Positions 44,101 through 52,358 of a stretch of 64,000 nt of DNA are shown here, piece by piece; within the stretch, counting starts at the first letter, position 1, and every line of letters starts with the position of its first letter. The position numbers were made by a program, and so were the translations under genes. The notes under the pieces were generated by a model. That model was not told the DNA's origin. It worked only from the letters and a program-made list of their open reading frames with translations, and did no database searches. Origin of the DNA: Pinguiococcus pyrenoidosus (Eukaryota; Sar; Pinguiophyceae; Pinguiochrysidales; Pinguiochrysidaceae); NCBI GenBank assembly GCA_019677205.1, contig JAAMXY010001083.1:34539-98538 (forward strand), in the 5' to 3' direction.

Positions 44101-44730
44101 GTACTCGCCGAACGCCTGCAGCTTGCCTTCGTCGATGTGCAGGCTTGACGCCCCTTCCGGTATGTGCGCGTTCAGGAGAATCCCCTGCTTCTTCAGTCGC
44201 TCCTCCTCTGCAATGTCAGCTGCGCGTGCCGCTTCCCGCTGACCCTTAAGGTACTCCAGCAGACCTTCGGAATGCAGCCTCGCGCCTTCCAGACTGTCCT
44301 CGATGCTCGTCAGGCGGGCGATGGCTTCCTCGTCCCCGCGCACAGTCTCTGGTAGGTAGTTTGCGACGCCGCCATCGTCCACAGCTACATTCGATGCGAG
44401 CGCTTTATCGGGATCGTTGTCGTCAGGCTCCGAGACTGCACCCGGTGCATCTTCGGCTTGCTCCTGGTCGGCATCCGCGGTAGCTGGACGTGAAGCATCG
44501 GCTGTGTTCACCGCGCCCGAACCCGTCGCTTCCTGCTCTGTCTTCGGAGAGGTTTCCCCTTCCTCGAGCTCCTCGGAGGCTGCAGTACCCACTTGCTGCT
44601 CGGTAGCAGTGTCAGGCTCCCCTTGCAGTTCTTCAGCCTCGCTGGCCTTCGGGGGATCAAAGTACTCCTTGAATGCCGCATTCAAGACGTGGCCAATGGT
44701 GCCCACCACTCCATCATCGATCAGACTCAT
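38116..44730 (-). CDS. Very large ASH/MSP-repeat axonemal protein (CFAP74/HYDIN type)
   Basis: At least 2204 aa from the first ATG (44730). The frame continues upstream to about 44820 where a ccccttgcag acceptor suggests a further 5' exon I could not locate. Residues 1-150 are acidic and low complexity, then helical (EEERLKKQGILL). From about residue 340 immunoglobulin-like ASH/MSP domains repeat at least eight times, with signatures such as FLGDSTTKCVTLRNCNGRHVDFHWEV, VGCSGCVTLKVENVSSVPVRAVLDL and DVFVDAPVTRELQLINLSDLDTRFRWE. N-terminal coiled coil plus an ASH array fits CFAP74 of the central-pair C1a projection, though HYDIN-like relatives cannot be excluded. A 24-bp in-frame duplication doubles DPFSILEE near 42000. 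A long D/E run lies near 41170-41230. Ends 45 bp from the converging MtnA-MtnK stop. Confidence 0.75.
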   Translation of the reverse strand: MSLIDDGVVGTIGHVLNAAFKEYFDPPKASEAEELQGEPDTATEQQVGTAASEELEEGETSPKTEQEATGSGAVNTADASRPATADADQEQAEDAPGAVSEPDDNDPDKALASNVAVDDGGVANYLPETVRGDEEAIARLTSIEDSLEGARLHSEGLLEYLKGQREAARAADIAEEERLKKQGILLNAHIPEGASSLHIDEGKLQAFGEYSAELVNARVICSAYEERIRLQTGNQSFAAEAAQVGKRSFEALKEEEPGYLKQTGTNTIRNAIVQKISTAPRGDRFCAPASKGAEKRQQPGHEKADPLDELLGAQDRTARDIAPPGLLAGRTLGHAPGLGDPSETITFDASAEGVGGLYDPGIKEQRRRKKKVVLTGDQKNANARVQTRMTRKLQYLRNPRFDDNALRNKQVLTIAAGEEAWDPRTGEVASNKALTAGAAAKGKCAGDHGYFIADPPEILFETYVGGGTYQKTLYVRNATAISRYVRVLPPSSAAFFIQDVQYPGTHVGVLAPGLACALTICFVPDSMREYEDQITVSSEGGTFAIPLLAMRHKAVLNVPPELDCGSCLLGDATRREWCIRNTGGPGRFRLLRAEDYGQDCGGATLDAPLDVLPFRVTPTVFELDSGEETTLVVDLMCERPGHVATSIIILADGCEATAHTLQAYGLESTDVRVSQIGHVTYDLDNPLIKRPEKLMFPEPVFLGDSTTKCVTLRNCNGRHVDFHWEVAASTGEDIAWGTPQSIAIEPSAGCLRGDEDLEFQVTFAPREVGSAQLVLKLVLEEIPVLSQEDTTALESDGCAGLFRQITQDANAILPVETTTGQLDIVAYHRAVRGESVAMALEVLAEAIHPRVELSCETLRFPGCLICGGTYEESVMVRNVSSVPVTVRWEAPTPVQKDPFSILEEDPFSILEEEPTDAALPGSFLVRAATTGGGDNNVGEEDGGAACTLCLEANEEKPLTIQYTPMLSKDLFANLPILCSDGDALGESLRVEAEVAAPLVRLSPRELDFGLLAVGCSGCVTLKVENVSSVPVRAVLDLVGDDELSAAPADGTESIMTSRSDAASEAGGTSARSTARSSSSVGTTTTGDDSFAIEALVSKLSFGRRYARLAPGQSFECPITCEAGRRHQRLREVVECHIYSDEVFDLVDPETPPEDVAETPGQEVQADGDNDDNDDDDDFDEDDEDSQNDTAEVLAFTERRVEYDSAYVSMRGEIQAPCVYATPMECELGDVFVDAPVTRELQLINLSDLDTRFRWERPGVKSHEPGIFSTPQEVVSFSPGEGTLRGKETMTVRVVFTSKRPGIVNHVFACRLFGVRQPLAFALRGMSRGVVVAYELLPPDAPPPPPLATPKASQLPSEHIPSPPAEVPHVRLGDDVALFARSTTQLVIRNFSAIPSRFRVALRSLPISPPPQRRPGRAPPPEAATTSTFWKGPGWALGPRGPDLTDASEKKLRRIQEQLGRSRSVEVESVVVGAEAAPVPQARVGSSEGNGAASGQRSNRPAGGGAACAQDLLTDKREKVEPFSSAAGHAYVKKRLVQLEDSRLLKGGRGAAFAVVPAAGVLPPWGVCVLTVTGFNDMPGVYQDELLSDVEGCPVAKLPISMTVVGCPLSLRSDTVGLRPPTDAAAPETTWAGMPRILYGEVVVGAQGCARTMSVVNDGPRDAVVAWTVREPSDLVDEARMVDVKLDAVTDDHGKVQVRVAVGLVEEKEYEPPFVVQPSSGCVPARSRAEFQVLLPEVPNESDVRAMLTADAYWGETHFAGDGASSAGSAESMSPTSPKSPKRRRRPASEDFTPNILRVAVIANGVRPHLDVDKKIHSKRGIKHQRLTFNVWSTSAQRNASAVRRALKSSRIAATQESAPQRLSDFLAARMAVAPVLEILRQATGSGMLREVNFCNNLRIPMHFRLGVNDSPLFQVLDVQVPNAPANNASFGFTDDATTGLTSFLYTLNPCDAMKLTIAYLPSMAALQGTKDKTDDKADTSGSKLRIAERGQLRIAYSTGSDQVIRLRGEVLRPTILVRPSLHDFGSTHVRDSGSLQIFLSNPTPVDAPFDIVHVPVTRKRLLMGHFDKYHEAEDDPSVFCFDETHGVLEGFSLPLDSSTACVPKDFNRLEESTFLQEIPRLTWQRHTNSSGGAPVVDADGSGALLRGTQSIKMQRAFGSRRPLGIEVKFRPTRNSLYRSRFRVEVEAGESFEFVLQGGGTYDEL

Positions 44731-45436
44731 GACCGTCTCGAGCCCGTGCCCTATTGCATCTGCAGCGCGGTGCGCTTTCGAAGAGGCCTCTAGCCTCAAA
44801 CTTCGTGCTGTCTGCCTGCAAGGGGGTTGCAATCGGCTATGCTCCGAAGCTCATCCCTGCAGCTCAGAAAGCGTCTTTCTGCACCCGCTCTTCCCTTTGG
44901 AGGCCGCTCAAGAGCAACCGAGGTCGCAGCAGCTGTCGTCCGCAGGTGCACAGGTCAGCTGCGGGTCTTGTGGCGGCCGAGGTGCCCCAAAGCCCCAAAT
45001 GTTCCAAGACGTTTCGGCCGGATCAGCAATCGCTCGCTGTGTTATGGCATCATAGGGGTCTGGCAGTTTTTAGAGCGCTTCGGAGCCTTCCGGAGCTGCG
45101 ATCCGAGATGATGAAAATAAGATTCCTGAGCTCCCGCCAAAAGTAGACAGGTAACCAACTCAAACGCAGGCAAGGTCTTGCGGACCAGCGACTGCCATTG
45201 ACCGTTGCTAGCTTCGTTGCGCCGCGCTGCTCAAGGAGTTCACCAATCTGATAGTAGTGCGTGTCTAACTTCTGCAGTCTGGCGCGTCCACGCTGAGCAG
45301 AGGAGCCCGAGCAAAGCAGAGGCGGCTGAGCAGAGGCGGCTGAGCAGAGGCGGCCCACGAACATTCACTCAACGTCGCTTTCGGGCCAGAAAAGTAAAAA
45401 AAGAAACACACACACACAAAAAGTACAGAACGCAAG
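44731..45436. promoter_or_regulatory. Divergent region (CFAP74-like / PWWP-like) with minisatellite
   Basis: It should contain the missing first exon of the axonemal gene and both promoters. Three copies of CTGAGCAGAGGCGG are at about 45317-45355, and an A-rich stretch with (CA)n runs 45388-45423 just before the PWWP-like start. A ~50-codon minus-strand frame at about 44930-45060 reads plausibly but cannot be joined. Confidence 0.45.
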
Positions 45437-46765
45437 ATGAGCTCGAGCGACAGCGATGATGACAGCGTCTTTGACCTGGACTTCAAGACCCCCTCGAAGA
45501 GAACCGCGGCGTCTGCCGCCGCAAACAGTTGCTCGCCGCGGGCCTCGGAGAAGTCTCCCTCCGTATCTGGGAAGGAGGCTACCACGCCGTCGGTCGCCGA
45601 GCCGTCTCCGTCCATATCCCATTTGGATTCCTGCATAGGTTCCGCTGCCGATTCCGAGTCCGACGGAGAGCGGGTTTCTTCGGCAAGGAAAGGGCAGAAG
45701 AGGCAACGCTCCGACATGCAGCAGACGTCAACGAAGAGACAGAGGAAGGCGGTGCGGAGCGTGACGCAGGAGGACGCCGACGCGCTGTTTCGGGCAGGTG
45801 TGCGCTCCACGGACCTCATGTGGGGCCACCATCGCGTTGGATGGAGGAAGCCTTGGCCGTGTCGCATCGCAAAAGAGGCCGAGCTCATTCCCGTGCCGGA
45901 GCTCTACAGCGCAGTGAAGGAGGACAGCAGCTTGGTTGCTGTGCGGTGGTTTCACGACGACGACGGAGACTTCTTCAACATCGTCGAGCCCGATGCGCTG
46001 TGCCCCTACACGCATGATCCGAACGTGTCCAAGGAGCACTCGGCGATTCACAAGGCGTACGATGCCACCAGCAAGCGGAGCAAGTGGCACGAGAAGACCG
46101 CGAAGATGAAGAAGCCGGGCAGCTGGAAGGTGCAGCTTTGGGTCCAATGGCGAGCAGGTATGGAGCTTGCACAGGAGACGCTCGAGGGGTTGCGGAAGGC
46201 AGAGGCAGAAGCCAGAGCCAAAGAGGCGGCGGACGCCGCCACGGCGGAGGCGCGGACGGTCGTCCTTGATGAAGATGCCCTGGGTCTGTCCAGATCAAAT
46301 GCCGCCGAGGTCAATTCAGATGTCCCACAGAGCAGTCCGAACGCTCCGGATGTCGAGACGCTCGAGGTCGGCGACGAAGTGCTCTTCTGGAGCGCCGTCT
46401 TCGGTGTGGGGGATTCGCGTGCCCTGAGGCAAGAGCAAGTCGTGGAGATTTACGTCGGCAGCGACGGTAGCGTTCGTGCCAAGACCGAGGCAGATCTACT
46501 GATGAGCGATCAGCCACTGCTTCGCGTCACGGCGCTTTCCTCCGACGGCAACCGGATGCCGGTGCAGGCCAAGTGGAGGCTGCTGAACGAGTATGAGCAC
46601 CGTTTCGGGAGGCTGAAGGGCCACGTCTCTGGCATCGAGCTGGCCGCTCAGAAGGCGGCGCAGGACTTGCAGGCGGCAGCCGAGGAGGAGACCGCCATGT
46701 CCACGTTTCTGCAAAACCCCTGGAAGAAGGCTCAGAAGACCGCAAGGGCGTCCGAGCGGGCGTGA
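45437..46765 (+). CDS. PWWP-like chromatin-reader protein
   Basis: 442 aa, single exon. The N-terminal 110 residues are acidic/serine-rich with a KGQKRQRSD basic patch. Residues about 120-195 (MWGHHRVGWRKPWPCRIAK ... VAVRWFHDDDGDFFNIVEPDALCPY) fit a PWWP fold: the W-x-P-C-R-I strand replaces PWWPARV, followed by the FF/W-F strand pair and a helix. A second small beta-rich segment at about 313-400 (LEVGDEVLFWSAVFGVGDSRALR) may be Tudor-like. PWWP domains bind methylated histone tails with DNA, so a nuclear chromatin role is inferred. No catalytic domain is attached. Confidence 0.6.
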   Translation: MSSSDSDDDSVFDLDFKTPSKRTAASAAANSCSPRASEKSPSVSGKEATTPSVAEPSPSISHLDSCIGSAADSESDGERVSSARKGQKRQRSDMQQTSTKRQRKAVRSVTQEDADALFRAGVRSTDLMWGHHRVGWRKPWPCRIAKEAELIPVPELYSAVKEDSSLVAVRWFHDDDGDFFNIVEPDALCPYTHDPNVSKEHSAIHKAYDATSKRSKWHEKTAKMKKPGSWKVQLWVQWRAGMELAQETLEGLRKAEAEARAKEAADAATAEARTVVLDEDALGLSRSNAAEVNSDVPQSSPNAPDVETLEVGDEVLFWSAVFGVGDSRALRQEQVVEIYVGSDGSVRAKTEADLLMSDQPLLRVTALSSDGNRMPVQAKWRLLNEYEHRFGRLKGHVSGIELAAQKAAQDLQAAAEEETAMSTFLQNPWKKAQKTARASERA

Positions 46766-47251
46766 TGGTACCTAGGAAGCTTCTCGGCCTTGCTGCGATG
46801 TTGAAAAGGCCTCGTGGCAGAATCTTGAAGGGACAAGCTTCGTCAAATCCGCCGCTGCTGCGCCGGGCCTCTTGAAGTCGCAGGGAAAGGGCGACAGGCG
46901 AAACTTGACACTTGCTTCTCCATCATTGCCGCCTCGCCCGCTTTCCCGACCTGCGCAACCCGTCGGCTGCGAACCGTCAGCTGATAGTCTCTTGCATCTC
47001 CTCGATCTCCCTATAACGCCCGCTAGTCAAAAGCCGCCGTGGGACATTTGGTCATCTGTCACCGTTTCCCGCCATTTTCGTCGTTCCAACCATTTCAAGA
47101 ACCTCAGGCCGTTCCTGAAGGGCTTTGCGGGGCGTGCTTGCTGCTGCCCACGATCCTCGGGTAGCATGGTGCATGCTGCTATCGGGAAGTGACGTATCCG
47201 GCTTTCGGCGCGTCGTGGTAGTGGTGCCGCGGGTGGGTGGTGGCGGCTGAG
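46766..47251. other. Intergenic, nothing recognised
   Basis: 486 bp between co-oriented genes. No repeat, motif or coding frame stands out. It should include the PWWP 3' UTR and the next promoter. Confidence 0.55.
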
Positions 47252-50200
47252 ATGGCGGATTCGGATACCGAGTTCGCGGAGACGCTGGTGTTCATTGGGG
47301 AGAGTTTGTACGGCTTCGAGCAGCTTCCCCAGCTCCTGCGTTCGACGCGGCTTCGGGTGCTCAACCTCCACAGCAACCACATCGCCAGCTTGCGCGGTCT
47401 TCCGGTGCTGCCGAACCTGGAGGAGCTGAACCTGAGCTCGAACGAGCTTTCGCAGGCTATTTATCGCGAGATCGCGGCGCAGCCCGTGCTTTGGAAGTTG
47501 GATCTCTCTGCAAATAGCATCTCCTTGATCGGGCATGGTTTCCAGGCTGGCTCCGTGACGCACCTTTCCCTGGCATTCAACGCCCTGGAGTCCCTGGCTG
47601 GCTTGGAGAACTTCCACGCGCTGGAGGAGTTGGACATCCGCAGCAACTTCTTGCGAACGTACCGAAGCCTGTCGGCACTCGGGCAGTTGAGAAGTCTGCG
47701 AAAGCTCACCTTGCAGTCCAAGAACAAATCGCAAAGCAATCCTGTCTGCCTGCGCTCCCACTATCTTCCACGGGTTCTCAGCCTTTGCCCGGATCTCGAG
47801 CTGTTGGATGGAGAGAGGCGACCCCTTCTGGTGCACGTTGACGAAGCCGAAGATTATGAGCGCCTCGACGACGAGGACTTGGAAGACATGAAGAGCGCAG
47901 ATGTCGAGGAAAGCTTCCGGCATCTCGAGAGGTTTGGGGAGGAGAAGGAGAGCCGGCGTGAGGCGCAGCCGTGGAGCGAAGGGGGACCCAAGTTGTCAAC
48001 GCCTTCTTTTGATAAGCTCGCAGCAAGATTCAGAGAGCGGGTGAAGGCTCAGCAAAGCACGGGCGCTGCAGCCGGAGATCCAAGCGGAGAAGACCCCGCA
48101 GCATTGGGAAACGAAGCAGCAGCCGGCCACGGTCCCAGAGTCGTCGAGGTCCGACACGCCGCAGTACAGACGAGGGGAGAGCCGCCGGCGAGGCGCGTGG
48201 ATGCTTCGGTGGGTACCGGACATGTGGCCCGTCGCGACGTCGAGACGCAGGCCAGCGATAACGAGGCCGAAGTCGTGAGGAGGCGTGGTCGCCGACTGGG
48301 CTGCGCGGTGGTGGTTGAAACGCTCTCGAGGACACGGCTGAAGCGCCCTCTCCAGTGGATGTTCCACCGATGGGCGAGACACGCGCTGCGCATGAAAGTG
48401 CTAGATGCGGTTACCGCGGTAAAAGCAGGTGTTGCCGAAGAGGTCGGGGAGGCTGTTCGCAAGGAGAAGGAGGTGTCGGCGAGAGCCGTTCGAGACGCGG
48501 CTGCCGTCGCGTCTCGCAATGCGACGGAGGCAGAGGAGTGGAAGAGGAAATACGAGCAAGCTTCTGCTGAAGGCCTGCAGGATCGAGATGGCCTGCAAGC
48601 CATGATGGAGACCCTTGCCGCCAAGGAAAAGGTGGTCATGTCGCTCCAAGAAGAGCTCCAGCGAGCGCAGCACGCCCGCGACGAGGAGCGAAAGCGAGTG
48701 TCTCAAGCCGAGGCAGCCAGCCGAGACGCAGAGTTTGAGGTGGCGAGGCTGAAAGGAGAGCTCGGCGCCCTTCAGATGTCCTCGAGGAACGAATCCAACC
48801 GGCGGACCCTGGCGGTGGAAGCAGAGCTTGGAGCCGCAAGGACGCGCGAAATGGCGCTGCAGGAACTCCTGCGGAAGCACTCTGCCGATCTTGCCGCCTC
48901 GCGGGAACGACAGCGCGGCCTAGAGAGCAGAATAGCGGAGGCAAGCGCTCGCACACGCGTTGAAGTGCAGAGATTCGAGGATGAGCTCGCTCAGCAGAAA
49001 GCTGCTCACCGCAATGACCTCGAACGGCTCCAAGCGAGCACTCGCGAGAAGGAGCTGGAGCATCGACGCGTCCTGGACGAGGAGCGGAAGGCCTCAAATG
49101 CCCGACATCAGGCTGCGATCGAGTCCGCGGTCCGAGCGGCCGAAGTCGAGCTGGAGCGATGCCAGTCAGCGGCCCGGCGGAAGCTCCAGAAAGCCTCGCA
49201 AATCGTGGTGCAGTTGCAAGACGAGCGCAGCGACGCGGTCGAGAGAGTCGAGGGTCTCTGCGAATCGCTGAGGGAGCGGTCTGGCGAGCTGGATTCCTGC
49301 CGAGCAACCCTGATCAAACTGGAAGCGGAGAAGAGCCTGCTCTCGGCAAGAAACGAAGACCTGACGAAGAAGATCCAGACCCTCGAGGAAAAGGTCGACG
49401 AAGTCGGCTCGGCGCTCAACGAGATGACCCGGGAGGACCGGGACGTCCCAGATCAGGCGGACCACCTGCACGCTGTGGAGCTTGCCACGAAGCACCGCGA
49501 ACTCGCGGAGGAGCTGCATGCACTGCGACTCGCCAAGACCGTCCGCGAGAAGCAGATCGAAGACCTGAGCGCCAGCCTGCGGAAGGAGAAGGAGCTGAGA
49601 GCGGAAGCTGAAGAGCGATGTGCGTCGCTCGAGGACCGCGTGGAGCGCGAGCGCGAGAAACGATACGCGGACAAGGATCGGTACAAAGCGGAGATCGCAG
49701 ACCTAGAGAATCGACTGCAGGCAGCTGCAGCGATCGAAGCGCGACTGAAGGACATCTCCCACGACATTTACTCCTCTAGCGAGCAGCTGCTCGAGGAGGA
49801 CATGGACCAGGAGCTCTCCAGTGTAGACGACGAGGCTGGGCCAGCACAAGCCAGAACTGCCGGCCAGTCCGCACCAAACCCAAGGGCCGTCCGTCCCCCC
49901 TTGCACCCTCGTTCGCGGGGTCTCGATGGGCACTTCGACACCGAGAATACTGGACTGGACGTAGCCGCCGTGCTGCGGGAGAAAGACAAGGCGATCACGC
50001 ACGTTGAGAATGAGCTGCTTGCGTTGAAGGAGCTGTACGAAGCCAAGCTTCAGAACTTGAGGAAAGAAGCCGAAGCGGAGCGGACGAGACTCGCCGAAGA
50101 AGCCACCTCGGAGAAAGAGGCTCTGACGAAGGAATGCCAGGCCCTGAAAGACAGCGTCGCCGACCTGGAGAAGGAACAGTCGGCGAGCAGAGGTGTTGCG

Positions 50201-50374
50201 GAGGAGCTGCGACGCATGACTCTGCGGGCGGAACGAGCGGAAGGAGCCATGCGGCGAGCGATCCAACAGCGGGAGCAAGAGAGACAGCAAGTGGCGATGT
50301 GCATGCAGCAGTTCACTTCCATGATGTACGGGTGGCAGTCGCCGGCCGCGAGCGCCCCGCCCGAGTCCGACTGA
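47252..50374 (+). CDS. Leucine-rich-repeat plus long coiled-coil protein (LRRCC1/centriolin-like)
   Basis: 1040 aa, single exon, from the ATG at 47252. Residues about 30-185 hold SDS22-type LRRs (LRVLNLHSNHIASLRGL, LEELNLSSNELS, LWKLDLSANSISLI, LEELDIRSNFLRT, LRKLTLQSKNKSQSNPVC) closed by an LRR-cap (YLPRVLSLCPDLELLDGE). Residues about 360-1015 are almost continuous heptad coiled coil rich in E, R, A and L, with a break near 830-890 (proline-rich). The C-terminus is short and non-coiled. The same layout occurs in LRRCC1 and centriolin, which act at centrioles and basal bodies; this is an architecture-based call. It converges on the ferredoxin/MBL gene with 91 bp between stops. Confidence 0.8.
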   Translation: MADSDTEFAETLVFIGESLYGFEQLPQLLRSTRLRVLNLHSNHIASLRGLPVLPNLEELNLSSNELSQAIYREIAAQPVLWKLDLSANSISLIGHGFQAGSVTHLSLAFNALESLAGLENFHALEELDIRSNFLRTYRSLSALGQLRSLRKLTLQSKNKSQSNPVCLRSHYLPRVLSLCPDLELLDGERRPLLVHVDEAEDYERLDDEDLEDMKSADVEESFRHLERFGEEKESRREAQPWSEGGPKLSTPSFDKLAARFRERVKAQQSTGAAAGDPSGEDPAALGNEAAAGHGPRVVEVRHAAVQTRGEPPARRVDASVGTGHVARRDVETQASDNEAEVVRRRGRRLGCAVVVETLSRTRLKRPLQWMFHRWARHALRMKVLDAVTAVKAGVAEEVGEAVRKEKEVSARAVRDAAAVASRNATEAEEWKRKYEQASAEGLQDRDGLQAMMETLAAKEKVVMSLQEELQRAQHARDEERKRVSQAEAASRDAEFEVARLKGELGALQMSSRNESNRRTLAVEAELGAARTREMALQELLRKHSADLAASRERQRGLESRIAEASARTRVEVQRFEDELAQQKAAHRNDLERLQASTREKELEHRRVLDEERKASNARHQAAIESAVRAAEVELERCQSAARRKLQKASQIVVQLQDERSDAVERVEGLCESLRERSGELDSCRATLIKLEAEKSLLSARNEDLTKKIQTLEEKVDEVGSALNEMTREDRDVPDQADHLHAVELATKHRELAEELHALRLAKTVREKQIEDLSASLRKEKELRAEAEERCASLEDRVEREREKRYADKDRYKAEIADLENRLQAAAAIEARLKDISHDIYSSSEQLLEEDMDQELSSVDDEAGPAQARTAGQSAPNPRAVRPPLHPRSRGLDGHFDTENTGLDVAAVLREKDKAITHVENELLALKELYEAKLQNLRKEAEAERTRLAEEATSEKEALTKECQALKDSVADLEKEQSASRGVAEELRRMTLRAERAEGAMRRAIQQREQERQQVAMCMQQFTSMMYGWQSPAASAPPESD

Positions 50375-50465
50375 AGGAAAGGATGGGAAGGGACTGGAAA
50401 GCCTCAGGGTGGCATATACCAGCTTGATGTTGCTCGTCTCTAGGCCATTCGGCAGCACTCTCACT

Positions 50466-51915
50466 TCACAGCAAGTAGCTCCGGAAGGGCTCGTCTTCAA
50501 AGTTGACGATTGCTCCCTGAACCGCGTCTCGCTTCTCAGCGGCGCTGGCGAAGGACGTGAAGCGCCCGTGGCTGGGGAAGAGCCAGGAGAACTCAATGCT
50601 GTCCCTGAGCTTCTTCAGAGACCTATGGCGGACACGGGCGCAGGTCTAAGCACGCCACGCCACGGCGCTGGACTGGACGTTTCACAGGCTAATCGACTCA
50701 CCGTATCTGACGCGAATGGCCGGCCTTGTTGTGCAGAGCGAAGCCATCGTATCGCTGCCGCCGCGCGTTGTACCCTATTGTGCCACCAGTGAAGAGCGCC
50801 TTGAATCCGTCTTCCCCTGAGCAAAGCGACGTTGCATGGTCTCAGCTGCTTCCGCGCAAGATGCGAGACGGACATGTACATGGATCGCGGGCGGGCGCAC
50901 GGCACCTTCATATTCAAGGCAAGTTGATCCCGGAGTGTGCCCCGGCGTCCAGTGGATCGTGAAACGCTGTGCCGCATCGCCTGGCAGCGTCCAGGGCCCA
51001 TCAGCTTCAAGCTTCTGCTCAGCGCTTCTGGTCTCCGGCATGACATCCAGTCTAGTTCGGGAGACGCCCAATGATCAGATTGCGAGTCAGGTCGCAGGAC
51101 CAGTAGGCAAATGCTTCGTGCAGAGGAAGGCCACCTGTGCAGTACTCTTTGGGCATCTGGGAATCGCTCTTTCCAGAGCGTGGCCTCTGGGGCGTTATCT
51201 CGGTGCGTGATGTATATCAGCCCCAAGCCGCCGAACTCCTTTTGGATCCGCTCCGCGAGAGTCTCTTCGAATCTGTGATGAAACGAAATGCTCGGGCTCA
51301 GTTCCTCCACGCATGGCTCCCCTGCTGCTTCCCAGGCCCTCACCTGGGGCAGTCGATCATGACGCTTCCTCCATCCTCAGCAGCTCGGTTTATCAGGTAG
51401 GCCGTGCAGTAGTCGCTCTTCATGGAATGGTACCCCAATGCGTAGACCTGAGCAAACGGATTTAGGCCGGGATCAGACCCGCTCCCAAGGACTGGTTCAC
51501 CGCACCTGCTCGACTATTCGATGGGGGAAGTACGTCTTCTTCACAAGTTCGATGTCACTATCGGTGGCGTCCGAATGAATGGCGTCGCAAGGGCAGCTGA
51601 GCTGCGCTGCCAGGGCGGCTTGCTTGGCTCGCTGCGTCTGGGGCTGCTCGACTACAGAAGCGTACACGCCCTGACGCCCGAACGTTTCCGGTGCCATCCA
51701 CCTACCAACGAGGAATGCACAACGCAGGTTAGGAGAGAGGAACCTCAGAGCCAAAAGAAGAAGACACCCTTCAGCTGCCCTCAGCAGAGAGGCGCATGGC
51801 GATTTGCAGCTTCGCACCGGCAGACATCGCAGCTGATGCAATTCTGGTTCACGGAGATCTGAAGGCCCGCCGCTAGCGCCAGGTTGGAGCTCAGGAGGAC
51901 GTAGGATAGCCGCAT
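50466..51915 (-). CDS. [4Fe-4S] ferredoxin fused to MBL-fold domain with degenerate metal site, 7 exons
   Basis: Hand-joined exons 51915-51818, 51701-51506, 51447-51344, 51272-51135, 51051-50906, 50816-50702 and 50622-50466 keep frame throughout (317 aa). The ferredoxin part has C-I-S-C-D-V-C, then WMAPETFGRQG and SCPCDAIHSD, the cluster pattern of the plant/bacterial ferredoxin-MBL family. The MBL part follows: VYALGYHSMKSDYCTAYLI, GSVMIDCPRFEETLAERI, GLIYITHRDN, HWTPGHTPGS, ALFTGGTIG and FPSHGRFTS. In relatives the second block reads THRDD-VADH and the fourth FTGDH; here it is THRDNAPEA and FTGGT, so two ligand positions appear lost. The N-terminus is a short hydrophobic signal-like segment. 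Plant relatives are chloroplastic, with function unproven. Confidence 0.8.
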
Positions 51916-52358
51916 GAGGACCGCAGAGCTGCCACTTTCCCCGGAAACGGCGTCTGATGTGCAAACTTCAAGAGCACAAACCCGAGGTTTGTCTTTTTGG
52001 CGGGAAACCCGGCGAAACGATGCTGTGACTGATTGCACAGTAAGCTGACTGTAGGGCGTCTTCGCGTTATTTACGCGAAACATGGCAACATTGAGAGTCT
52101 TCGGGCTCCTACTGTTAGATCTGGCGGAAAGTCGGGGAGAAAGAGCGCGAAAGCCACGGCGCCAACTTACCGCCGCTCCGTCGCATTGGCATATCTTTGG
52201 TCTTTACTTTCCTTGGCGTTTGGCAGCCTCGCATGCTGTGCCGGAGTGTTTCGCAGTCTTGCCCAAGCGATTGCGAGCCGCGTAGGTTCGCGATGGAGCC
52301 TCGAATAAAAGCTGCGCACTAGTGTCGCCAAGCAGCAGTCGCGGTTGAGTCGACGCAG
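51916..52358. promoter_or_regulatory. Divergent region (ferredoxin-MBL / importin)
   Basis: 443 bp between diverging starts. GC content is moderate with no AT island. A palindrome-like CGCGTTATTTACGCG lies near 52062-52076. Nothing else was identified. Confidence 0.4.

Noticed and set aside
44928-45060. Possible upstream minus-strand exon or C-terminus (DPYDAITQRAIADPAE...)
   Set aside because: Reads smoothly for about 50 codons but has no start and cannot be joined to the CFAP74-like frame by a GT-AG intron.
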